From: Eubacteriales bacterium
Lineage (GTDB): Bacteria > Bacillota > Clostridia > Oscillospirales > Oscillospiraceae
Assembly (NCBI GenBank): GCA_030533415.1
Contig: JAUNJE010000020.1
Location: forward strand, 1-46,027
Length of the DNA stretch: 46,027 bases
Reading direction: 5' to 3'
The position numbers and the translations under genes are program-made. Below the pieces are notes generated by a model. The model was not told the DNA's origin and did not search any database. It saw only the letters and a list, made by a program, of their open reading frames with translations. Every line of letters starts with the position of its first letter. Position 1 is the stretch's first letter. Of this stretch, positions 31,162 to 38,157 are shown piece by piece.

Positions 31162-31782
31162 ATGCTCAAAGTCCATGCCCTTGTTCTGGGGGCGTATCAG
31201 ACCAACTGCTACATCGTTCATGACGGGGCATGTTCCCAATGCTGTGTCATTGATCCCGGCTACACGCCCGAGGTGATTTTGGACAAGCTCCAGGAACTGG
31301 GGCTGACATTGGAGGCTATTTTACTGACCCACGGCCATTTTGACCATGTGGGCGGCGTAAAGGACCTGGCGGCGCAGACGAATTGCGCGGTCTACCTGTG
31401 CGCGGACGATCTGAGTATGCCGCCCATGATGACCGCCGGACCGCTGTACTATACGGACACCTATGCCGAGGGGGATGTCCTGCACCTGGCGGGGCTGGAA
31501 TTCACCGTTATTCAGACCCCCGGCCATACCCCCGGTTCGGTTTGCCTGCTGGCAGAGCAGACCATGTTCTCCGGCGACACCCTGTTTTCCGGTTCCTGCG
31601 GCCGCACCGATCTGCCCGGCGGGGACTGGACTGCCATTCGGAAATCTCTGAAGCGCCTGGCTTCCCTGAAAACCAACTATTGGATCCTGCCGGGGCACGG
31701 AGAATCGACCACTTTGGCAGAGGAGAAGCGGTATAATCCGTATATGAGAGAAAGCTATGAAACTGACACTCACCGGTCATGA
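31162..31782 (+). CDS. MBL-fold metal-dependent hydrolase (glyoxalase II-like)
   Basis: A 206-residue metallo-beta-lactamase-fold hydrolase. Seen: the THGHFDH metal motif (about 53-59), PGHTPGS with a metal His (about 117), SGDTLFSGSCGRTDLPGG (metal Asp about 133) and LPGHGEST (about 173). The family includes hydroxyacylglutathione hydrolases. In a Clostridia host a related thioester or other substrate is likely. TAAGGAGG precedes the ATG. Its 3' end overlaps hemZ by 26 bases, so the two are translationally coupled. Confidence 0.9.
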   Translation: MLKVHALVLGAYQTNCYIVHDGACSQCCVIDPGYTPEVILDKLQELGLTLEAILLTHGHFDHVGGVKDLAAQTNCAVYLCADDLSMPPMMTAGPLYYTDTYAEGDVLHLAGLEFTVIQTPGHTPGSVCLLAEQTMFSGDTLFSGSCGRTDLPGGDWTAIRKSLKRLASLKTNYWILPGHGESTTLAEEKRYNPYMRESYETDTHRS

Positions 31783-33190
31783 TGACCGTTATGCCGTGGA
31801 GCAGCTGCAGCTGGCCCTGTTCCCGGACAATACCCAGGGGGAAGCGGTGTCCGCCCTTCACCGGGGGAAAACCTGGCTCACCGCCTCCGCCCAGATCACC
31901 GTGGGCGGCAAAACTGTCCGCCGGTCCCGGCGCTTAAGGGCCAGCGAGGAAACCGTGCGGCTGCGCCGCCGCTGCCTGCAGCAGAGCTATTACCTGGCCG
32001 CCAGGGAGCTTCTGCCCGCTGTCCCGCCCTGGGGCGCGCTGGCAGGTGTCCGTCCCACCAAGATCACCACAAAGCACATGCTGGAGGGCGGTACGCCGAA
32101 GTCCGCCGATAGACTTCTAAAGGACGTCTATTATGTGACCGGGGACCGCCGTGCACTGGCCGTGGACTGCTCCACCGCTACGGTAAAGGCCGCCGGACTG
32201 CTGCAGCCCAGCGACATTTCCCTCTATGTGGGCATTCCCTTTTGCCCCACCCGGTGCACCTATTGCAGCTTCGTCAGCCGCACCATCGGCAGGAAAACGG
32301 AGCTGCTTGATCCCTATTTGGATGCCCTGCTGAAAGAAATCGAGGTTACCGGAAGGCTTCTGCGTACCTCCGGAAAGCAGCTGCGCACCGTCTACATCGG
32401 CGGCGGCACCCCCACCACCCTGTCCACGCCCCAGATGGTCCGCCTTCTGGATGCGCTCCGGGAGTCCTTTGACCTGTCCCGGTGCATCGAGTTTACCGTG
32501 GAGGGCGGACGCCCGGATACCCTGAGCGCCGAAAAGCTGCGCTCCATCCGGGAGCACGGTGCCGGCCGCATGAGCATCAACCCCCAGACCATGGAGGACG
32601 GGGTTCTCCGGACCTGCGGCCGCCCCCACAGGGGGGACGACGTCCTCCGGGCTTACCGGGAGGCGCAGGAGGCGGGATTTGCCGCCGTGAACATGGATCT
32701 GATCGCGGGGCTTCCCACGGATACCATTGACGGTTTCCGCCGTTCGTTGGATACCGTCGCCGCCCTGAACCCCGCCAATATCACCGTCCATACCCTGGCA
32801 CTGAAAAAAGGCGCCGACCTTTTTGAACGCCGGGAAAACCTTCCTGCCCCCGAAGCCGTGGCCGGCATGGTGGCCTATGCAGGAGACACCCTCCGGGCCC
32901 TCGGCTATAAGCCCTACTACCTGTACCGGCAGAAGTACATGTCCGGCAGCTTTGAAAACGTGGGCTGGAGCCGGAACGGACTGGACTGCCTGTACAACAT
33001 CTACATGATGGAAGAGCTTCACACCATTTTGTCCCTGGGCGGCGGGGGCATGAACAAGGTCAATCTGCCCGACGGCAGCCTGCGCCGCTTCCATAATCCC
33101 AAATTCCCCGAGCAGTATATCGAAATGCTCGACACCGTTTTGCAGCAGAAGGAAGCGCTGTTTGCCCTGATGGGCGGGGCCTCCTGCTGA
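31757..33190 (+). CDS. hemZ: oxygen-independent coproporphyrinogen III dehydrogenase HemZ (radical SAM)
   Basis: A 477-residue HemN/HemZ-like radical SAM protein. The [4Fe-4S] cysteines are Cys163, Cys167 and Cys170 in CPTRCTYCSF. SAM-binding features include YIGGGTPTTL and the NPQTM segment. The roughly 155 residues before the cluster motif are the extra N-terminal domain that separates HemZ from HemN. It starts inside the MBL gene (26-base overlap). HemZ proteins are annotated as coproporphyrinogen dehydrogenases, but with no other haem genes nearby the true substrate is unproven. Confidence 0.9.
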   Translation: MKLTLTGHDDRYAVEQLQLALFPDNTQGEAVSALHRGKTWLTASAQITVGGKTVRRSRRLRASEETVRLRRRCLQQSYYLAARELLPAVPPWGALAGVRPTKITTKHMLEGGTPKSADRLLKDVYYVTGDRRALAVDCSTATVKAAGLLQPSDISLYVGIPFCPTRCTYCSFVSRTIGRKTELLDPYLDALLKEIEVTGRLLRTSGKQLRTVYIGGGTPTTLSTPQMVRLLDALRESFDLSRCIEFTVEGGRPDTLSAEKLRSIREHGAGRMSINPQTMEDGVLRTCGRPHRGDDVLRAYREAQEAGFAAVNMDLIAGLPTDTIDGFRRSLDTVAALNPANITVHTLALKKGADLFERRENLPAPEAVAGMVAYAGDTLRALGYKPYYLYRQKYMSGSFENVGWSRNGLDCLYNIYMMEELHTILSLGGGGMNKVNLPDGSLRRFHNPKFPEQYIEMLDTVLQQKEALFALMGGASC

Positions 33191-33220
33191 AAGTAAGCCC
33201 CACGAAAGGAGATACCTTCC

Positions 33221-34537
33221 TTGGATACTCTGATTTCCAATGTCACCGTGGTGACCATGAACCCCAAAATGGAAGTCCTCTTCGGCGCCTATATCGGCAT
33301 CGAGAACGGCAAAATCGTCTCCCTGGAGAAAAAAGCTCCCGGCGATATGCCAAAAACCATCATCGACGGCACCGGTATGGTGGCCATTCCCGGCCTGATC
33401 AACTGCCATACCCGTCTGGCTACCTCCGTCCTGCGCAGCTATACCGACGATTTGGGCAGCAGGGAGGCCCTGGAAACGCTGCTGCAAAAGGAGGACAAGC
33501 TGGACTCCCGGGCCGCCAGGGCCGCGGCCCTGCTCTCCATTGCGGAGTGCCTGCGTTTCGGCGTTACCTCCGTGTCCGACCTTTACTATTATCCCAACGC
33601 CACGGCTGAGGCCGTGGCCCAGTCCGGGATCAAGGCCAATCTGGCCCTTTCCAGCTACCGCTTTATCGACCAAAACGAGGATTTTGACTTTGAAACCGAC
33701 GAGCAGTGCCGGGAACTGGTAAAGGTGGTGGACAAGTGGCACGGCTTTGACCGGGGGCGCATTAAAATCGACGCGGGCATTTATGCCGAATACACCAGCA
33801 ATTATAAGCTTTGGGAGGGGCTGGCAGGCTATGCCGCCGAAAAAGGCATCGGTATGCAGCTGCACCTGGCGGAAACCCAGGGCGAAGTGGATTCCTGCCT
33901 TGACCGCACCGGCATGGGTCCCGGGGAACTATTGAATTGCCACAATCTCTTTGCCGTTCCCACTTGCGCTGTGGGCTGTACATATCTTCAGGAGGATGAG
34001 CGTAAACTACTTGGTAAGAAGAAGGTTTCCGCTGTCGCCGTGCCTTTGGCCGCCTATAAAAACGGGCAGGCTGCCACCCCCATTCTGGAATGCGTCCGCT
34101 CCGGCATGAATGCCGCCCTGGGCACCGGCGGCGCCGTGGAATCGGGAAATCTGGATATGTTTGAGGTCATGCGCTTTGCGGCCATGGAGGCCCGCAGGAC
34201 AAGCGGTGATCCCGCCGCCCTGCCATCCTCCGCGGCCTTGATGATGGCCACCGTTACCGGCGCCCAGGCCCAGGGCCGGGCGAAGGAATGCGGCATGCTG
34301 CAGGTGGGCATGGATGCCGATCTTGCCCTTGTGGATTTCACCGCCCCCCATCTGATGCCCTGCCACAACGTTTTGAACGGCCTTGTCTGGTCCGCCAAGG
34401 GCGGCGATGTGGCCATGACCATGGTGCGGGGCAAAATCCTCTATCAAAACGGGCAATTCCCCACCATCGATCTGAAGGAAGTGGTGCAGGAGCTGACCGA
34501 CTACGCCATCCCCCGCCTGTTTGACGATGCCAAGTAA
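33221..34537 (+). CDS. amidohydrolase-like protein lacking metal/catalytic residues (probable pseudoenzyme)
   Basis: A 438-residue protein with the architecture of TRZ/ATZ-MtaD amidohydrolases (adenosine/guanine-type deaminases). Start is TTG 33221, after AAAGGAGATA. It keeps the scaffold (PGLINCHT, 57-64; LHLAET, 214-219; LDMFEVMRFA; DADLALVDF). However the second His of the HxH pair is Arg65 (HTR). The AHCVH block reads VGCTY (251-255), so no His remains. The LGTDG Asp is Gly303 (LGTGG). Only His63 and His215 of the usual set remain. It cannot bind metal in the normal way and is probably not a deaminase. It lies between hemZ and spoVB. Confidence 0.88.
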   Translation: MDTLISNVTVVTMNPKMEVLFGAYIGIENGKIVSLEKKAPGDMPKTIIDGTGMVAIPGLINCHTRLATSVLRSYTDDLGSREALETLLQKEDKLDSRAARAAALLSIAECLRFGVTSVSDLYYYPNATAEAVAQSGIKANLALSSYRFIDQNEDFDFETDEQCRELVKVVDKWHGFDRGRIKIDAGIYAEYTSNYKLWEGLAGYAAEKGIGMQLHLAETQGEVDSCLDRTGMGPGELLNCHNLFAVPTCAVGCTYLQEDERKLLGKKKVSAVAVPLAAYKNGQAATPILECVRSGMNAALGTGGAVESGNLDMFEVMRFAAMEARRTSGDPAALPSSAALMMATVTGAQAQGRAKECGMLQVGMDADLALVDFTAPHLMPCHNVLNGLVWSAKGGDVAMTMVRGKILYQNGQFPTIDLKEVVQELTDYAIPRLFDDAK

Positions 34538-34548
34538 GGAGGCAAGCC

Positions 34549-36144
34549 ATGTCTGACACCCAGAAAAAGCAAAATTTCCTCCAGGGAACCGCCCTTCTTG
34601 CCATGGCCACCGCCATTGTCAAGGTCATCGGCGCCCTGTATAAGATCCCCCTCAACGCCATCATCGGTGAACAGGGCTTCGGTTATTTCAATACGGCCTA
34701 TGACATCTACAATGTGCTGCTGATGATCTCCACCGCCGGGCTTCCCGTGGCCATGAGCCGCATGATCTCCCAGGCCAGCTCCCTGGGGCATTACAACGAG
34801 GTACGCCGGATCTACCGGACTGCCCGGGGGATTTTCTTGGGACTGGGCATCACGGGCAGCCTGCTGATGACGGTGTTCTGCCGCCAGCTTGCCCAGTTCC
34901 AGAACCAGCCTGATGCCTGGGCCGCCATCGGCTGTCTTGGCCCCAGCGTCCTGCTGCTGTGCATTATGAGCACCTACCGGGGGTTCTTCCAGGGCCAGAG
35001 CAATATGCTCCCCACCTCTGTCTCCCAGGTGCTGGAGGCCGCCGCCAAGCTGATCGTCGGGATGATCGCCGCGCTGGCAATTTTGAAGATGACAGGCAGC
35101 ATCCCCCTGGCCGCCGGAGGCGCCATTCTGGGGGTGACGGTGAGCTGCCTGGTTTCCGCGTTCTATCTCTTTGCCTGCTTCCGCAAAAGCTATGCCGCAC
35201 TCCCTCAGACCAGGGAGGAGCCCCGTTCCTATGGGGATACCGCCCGGGGCCTGCTGATGATTGCCATTCCCATTACCATCGGCTCAGCGGGGCTGCAGCT
35301 GCTGACCATGCTGGAAACGAAAATCTATATGGGCCAGCTTCTGGGGCTGGGCTACACCCAGGCCGCGGCCGATACCATGCGGGGCATCTACGGCATGACC
35401 CTGACCATTTTCAACATGCCCTGTGCCTTCATTACCCCCATCACCATCAGCATCATTCCCGCCATTACCGCGCAGCTGACACTGTGCAACGACCTGGAAG
35501 CCAAGGCGACGGAGGAATCCGCCGCCCGGATCACCGGGCTGATCGCCATGCCCTGTGCCTTCGGCCTGGGGCTGATGGCGGAGCCTGTCACCGCCCTTCT
35601 GGGCCGCTACAGCGGGGAAAACCTGGTGCTGGCCACCAAGCTGATGGCCATTCTGGGCTTCAGCATCATGTTCAACGCCGTGGTGCTGGTCACCACCGCC
35701 ATTATGCAGGCCCACGGCCATGCGGGACGCCCGGTCATGAATATGCTCCTGGGCGGCGTCCTCAAGCTGGCGGCGGTGTTCATCCTTACGGGCAATCCCA
35801 ATATCGGCATTGTGGGCACTCCCGTGGGTACGCTGCTGTGCTATGTCGCCATTGCCGCGTTGAACATCTACTCCATCCACACCCTTCTGGAGCATCCTCC
35901 CGCCATCGTTAAGAATCTTGCCCGCCCCTTCTGCGCCGCCGCCATTATGGGCGTCTTTGTCTATGGCACGCTGCTGGGGCTGAAAACCATCGGCATTACC
36001 AGCCGGCTGATTCTGTGCGCGTTGCCCATATTAGTAGGCGTAGCTGTCTATCTGCTGGCTGCCGTAAAGCTGAAGGTGGTTACCCGGGAGGACTGCCTGC
36101 TGCTGCCAAAGGGCGAAAAAATTGCGAAGCTGCTGAAACTGTGA
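34549..36144 (+). CDS. spoVB: SpoVB-like polysaccharide/lipid flippase (MOP superfamily)
   Basis: A 531-residue membrane protein with about 14 helices in the MOP/MVF pattern of SpoVB, Wzx and MurJ-like flippases. N-terminal block FLQGTALLAMATAIVKVIGALYK and the IGEQGFGYFNTAYDIYN segment are typical of clostridial SpoVB. In Bacillus SpoVB is needed for spore cortex and probably flips lipid-linked peptidoglycan precursors in the mother cell. Clostridia often have several paralogues, so this could be a vegetative one. AAGGAGG precedes the ATG, 12 bases after the amidohydrolase-like gene. Confidence 0.88.
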   Translation: MSDTQKKQNFLQGTALLAMATAIVKVIGALYKIPLNAIIGEQGFGYFNTAYDIYNVLLMISTAGLPVAMSRMISQASSLGHYNEVRRIYRTARGIFLGLGITGSLLMTVFCRQLAQFQNQPDAWAAIGCLGPSVLLLCIMSTYRGFFQGQSNMLPTSVSQVLEAAAKLIVGMIAALAILKMTGSIPLAAGGAILGVTVSCLVSAFYLFACFRKSYAALPQTREEPRSYGDTARGLLMIAIPITIGSAGLQLLTMLETKIYMGQLLGLGYTQAAADTMRGIYGMTLTIFNMPCAFITPITISIIPAITAQLTLCNDLEAKATEESAARITGLIAMPCAFGLGLMAEPVTALLGRYSGENLVLATKLMAILGFSIMFNAVVLVTTAIMQAHGHAGRPVMNMLLGGVLKLAAVFILTGNPNIGIVGTPVGTLLCYVAIAALNIYSIHTLLEHPPAIVKNLARPFCAAAIMGVFVYGTLLGLKTIGITSRLILCALPILVGVAVYLLAAVKLKVVTREDCLLLPKGEKIAKLLKL

Positions 36145-36150
36145 TATTTT

Positions 36151-36192
36151 TTTGAAAATTCTCTTGCATTTTTCAAATAGTTATGTTAATCT
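36151..36192 (+). promoter_or_regulatory. SigA-type promoter for hup-rqcP with flanking inverted repeat
   Basis: TTGCAT (36164-36169), 17-base spacer, TAATCT (36187-36192). An eight-base inverted repeat, TTTGAAAA (36151-36158) and TTTTCAAA (36170-36177), brackets the -35. The leader of about 110 bases contains the palindrome GTGCCGCGGCAC (36227-36238). Confidence 0.65.
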
Positions 36193-36308
36193 AATACCGA
36201 TTTTCACAAGTTCCCTCCCAGCCCGCGTGCCGCGGCACACGAACCGCCGCACTGCTTGGGAAAGCGGTCTGCGAGGTGCCTGCTACAATAAGAGAGGAAG
36301 ATAAGTTT

Positions 36309-36584
36309 ATGAACAAAACCGAACTCATTGCCGCCGCTGCTGAAAGCGCCGGTTTGACGAAAAAGGACGCGGAGCGGGTCGTAAACGCTGCCATCGACGC
36401 CATCACCGCCGCGCTGGTGAAGGGGGAGAGGGTGCAGCTCTCCGGCTTCGGTACCTTCGAAACCAAGGAGCGGGAGGCCCGGATCGGCCGCAATCCCCAC
36501 ACCCGGGAAACCATTGAGATCCCCGCGACCCGTGTTCCCGCGTTCAAGGCCAGCAAGGCCCTGAAGGACAACGTGGCGAAGTAA
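36309..36584 (+). CDS. hup: HU family DNA-binding protein
   Basis: A 91-residue HU: MNKTELIAAAAESAGLTKKDAER helices, the flexible arm region around residues 50-75 with GRNPHTRETIEIPATRVPAF (R-N-P motif), and the closing helix KALKDNVAK. It bends and compacts DNA as a dimer. I use ATG 36309 after AGAGGAAGA; an earlier start at 36276 lacks a ribosome site. rqcP follows three bases after the stop. This pair is next to yabP in Bacillus-type clusters but here is separated from it. Confidence 0.96.
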   Translation: MNKTELIAAAAESAGLTKKDAERVVNAAIDAITAALVKGERVQLSGFGTFETKEREARIGRNPHTRETIEIPATRVPAFKASKALKDNVAK

Positions 36585-36587
36585 GCC

Positions 36588-36827
36588 ATGCGGCTGGACA
36601 AATTTTTGAAGGTCTCCCGTCTGATCAAGCGCCGCACCGTGGCCAATGAGGCCTGCGACAATGGCCGCATCAGCGTCAACGGCCGGGTGGTCAAGGCCAG
36701 CTACGATGTCAAGGTGGGCGACAAAATCGAGATTTCCATGGGTACCCGGACGGTGGCCGTAGAGGTCCTCCAGGTGGCGGAAGCTGTCCGCAAGGACGAC
36801 GCCTCCGGGATGTACCGGGAGCTGTAG
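36588..36827 (+). CDS. rqcP: RNA-binding S4 domain protein RqcP/YabO
   Basis: A 79-residue S4-domain protein (MRLDKFLKVSRLIKRRTVANEACDNGRISVNGRVVK, the alpha-L motif) of the RqcP/YabO/Hsp15 type. RqcP is known in Bacillus to work with RqcH on stalled 50S subunits in ribosome quality control. It lies three bases after hup with weak ribosome site, so coupling is likely. A strong terminator follows. Confidence 0.93.
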   Translation: MRLDKFLKVSRLIKRRTVANEACDNGRISVNGRVVKASYDVKVGDKIEISMGTRTVAVEVLQVAEAVRKDDASGMYREL

Positions 36828-36848
36828 CTCCGCAAAAGGGAAAAATTA

Positions 36849-36905
36849 CCGTGTAAGAGGCTGTTTCAGGCAGCTGTCTCTTACACGGTTTTTTTCCTGA
36901 AAAAA
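36849..36905 (+). terminator. terminator after rqcP
   Basis: CCGTGTAAGAG (36849-36859) pairs with CTCTTACACGG (36888-36898), followed by seven T (36899-36905). A classic strong intrinsic terminator. Confidence 0.92.
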
Positions 36906-36932
36906 TTTGCCACCTTTTGGCCTGCCCGGTTG

Positions 36933-36955
36933 TATGATAAGTGAAAGGCCTTTCA
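36933..36955 (+). promoter_or_regulatory. -10-like box and 14-base palindrome before an ECF sigma gene
   Basis: TATGAT (36933-36938) lies just before a perfect palindrome TGAAAGGCCTTTCA (36942-36955). No good SigA -35 sits 16-18 bases upstream, so the promoter may be read by an ECF factor or need an activator. The palindrome could be an operator. Confidence 0.4.
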
Positions 36956-36980
36956 AGAAAACAGAAACGAGGGTGCACCT

Positions 36981-37463
36981 ATGCGGATACCAACAGAGGC
37001 ACTGGTGGAAAAGTATCAAAGCAACCTCTATGCCGCCGCGTTCAGCGTATGCCGCAGCGCGGAGGACGCGGAGGATGCGGTTCAGGATACGTTTCTCAAG
37101 TACCACACCATGAACAAACAGTTTGAAAGCGAGCAGCATGTGAAGGCATGGCTCCTGCGGGTGGCCATCAATCACGCGAAGAATACGGCCGGTTCCTTCT
37201 GGCGGCGGAACGCGTCGCCGCTGGAGGACTACATAGAGACCCTTTCCTTCCAGGCGCCGGAGGACCGGGGCCTTCTGGAGGCGGTCATGGCCCTGCCGGA
37301 AAAATACCGGGTGGTGATCCATTTGTTTTACTATGAGGATTACTCCATCCGGGAAATTGCCGGGATCCTGCATCTGGCGGAAACGGCGGTGAAGACCCGC
37401 CTGTCCCGGGGCCGGAAGCTGCTCAAAATCACTTTGAAGGAGGAATGGAACGATGACGAATAA
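36981..37463 (+). CDS. ECF-type RNA polymerase sigma factor
   Basis: A 160-residue sigma-70 family ECF factor. Region 2 is visible as LYAAAFSVCRSAEDAEDAVQDTFLKYH plus AWLLRVAINHAKN. Region 4 has ALPEKYRVVIHLFYYEDYSIREIAGILHLAETAVKTRLSRGRKLL, a clean helix-turn-helix. It overlaps its partner membrane gene by 11 bases, the usual sigma/anti-sigma arrangement. Target genes unknown; autoregulation from the upstream palindrome-linked promoter is possible. Confidence 0.93.
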   Translation: MRIPTEALVEKYQSNLYAAAFSVCRSAEDAEDAVQDTFLKYHTMNKQFESEQHVKAWLLRVAINHAKNTAGSFWRRNASPLEDYIETLSFQAPEDRGLLEAVMALPEKYRVVIHLFYYEDYSIREIAGILHLAETAVKTRLSRGRKLLKITLKEEWNDDE

Positions 37464-38052
37464 AGAGAAATACAAGCAGGCTTTTTCAGCGCTTCAGCCC
37501 TCCCACCCGATTTGTTTGGAGGAAACGACTATGAAAAATACGAAAACACGCATTGTCCTTCGGCCTGTTGCGGCGGTCATCTGCGTCATACTGCTCTTTG
37601 GATGCGCCAGAGTGGCTTACGCCGCGGATGTTGGCGGCATCCGCCGGACCATCCAGATTTGGATTCACGGAGACCAAACCAACGCCGTTATGGATATTCA
37701 GAACGGTCATTATACCGTCAGCTATGAAGATGCCGGGGGAAATACCCACGAGTTTGGCGGCGGCGGTGTCGCTTTTAATCCCGACGGTTCCGAACGCTCC
37801 CTCACCGAAGAGGAAATCATGGAGCATCTAAGCCAGCCGGAAGTGGAATACCGTGACGATGGTACCGTCTGGATTTATTACATGGAACAGGCAATGGAGA
37901 TTACAGACCAGTTTAACGAGGACAGCGTCTGCTTCCTCCAATTGAAAGATGGAGATAAAACGCTGTATGTCACTGTAAAATACGGCAACGGCTACGCCAC
38001 AAGCCCCAACGCTTTCGTTCAGCCATGGGAATTTAATACGAATGCCGGTTGA
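37453..38052 (+). CDS. putative anti-sigma or sigma-partner membrane protein
   Basis: A 199-residue bitopic protein. A cytoplasmic tail of about 30 residues (MTNKEKYKQAFSALQPSHP) is followed by a membrane helix (about 35-55, LRPVAAVICVILLFGCARVA) and an outside domain rich in Gly, Asp and Glu. The start overlaps the sigma gene by 11 bases. Short cytoplasmic tail plus one helix is typical of clostridial ECF anti-sigma factors. The sigma-binding part is too short for me to match to a named family. Confidence 0.7.
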   Translation: MTNKEKYKQAFSALQPSHPICLEETTMKNTKTRIVLRPVAAVICVILLFGCARVAYAADVGGIRRTIQIWIHGDQTNAVMDIQNGHYTVSYEDAGGNTHEFGGGGVAFNPDGSERSLTEEEIMEHLSQPEVEYRDDGTVWIYYMEQAMEITDQFNEDSVCFLQLKDGDKTLYVTVKYGNGYATSPNAFVQPWEFNTNAG

Positions 38053-38122
38053 TAAAGCTGTTCCTACGAGACGGGCAGGTACGCGGCTGCGCTGGTATCA
38101 TAACATTTTTCAAAGAAGAAAT

Positions 38123-38152
38123 GCCCCCGTTTCCCGAAAGGGAAACGGGGGC
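38123..38152 (-). terminator. terminator between convergent sigma-partner genes
   Basis: GCCCCCGTTTCCC (38123-38135) and GGGAAACGGGGGC (38140-38152) form 13 perfect pairs with a GAAA loop. On the minus strand ATTTCTTCTTT follows, so it mainly ends the gene starting at 40173. Confidence 0.85.
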
Positions 38153-38157
38153 GCAGG

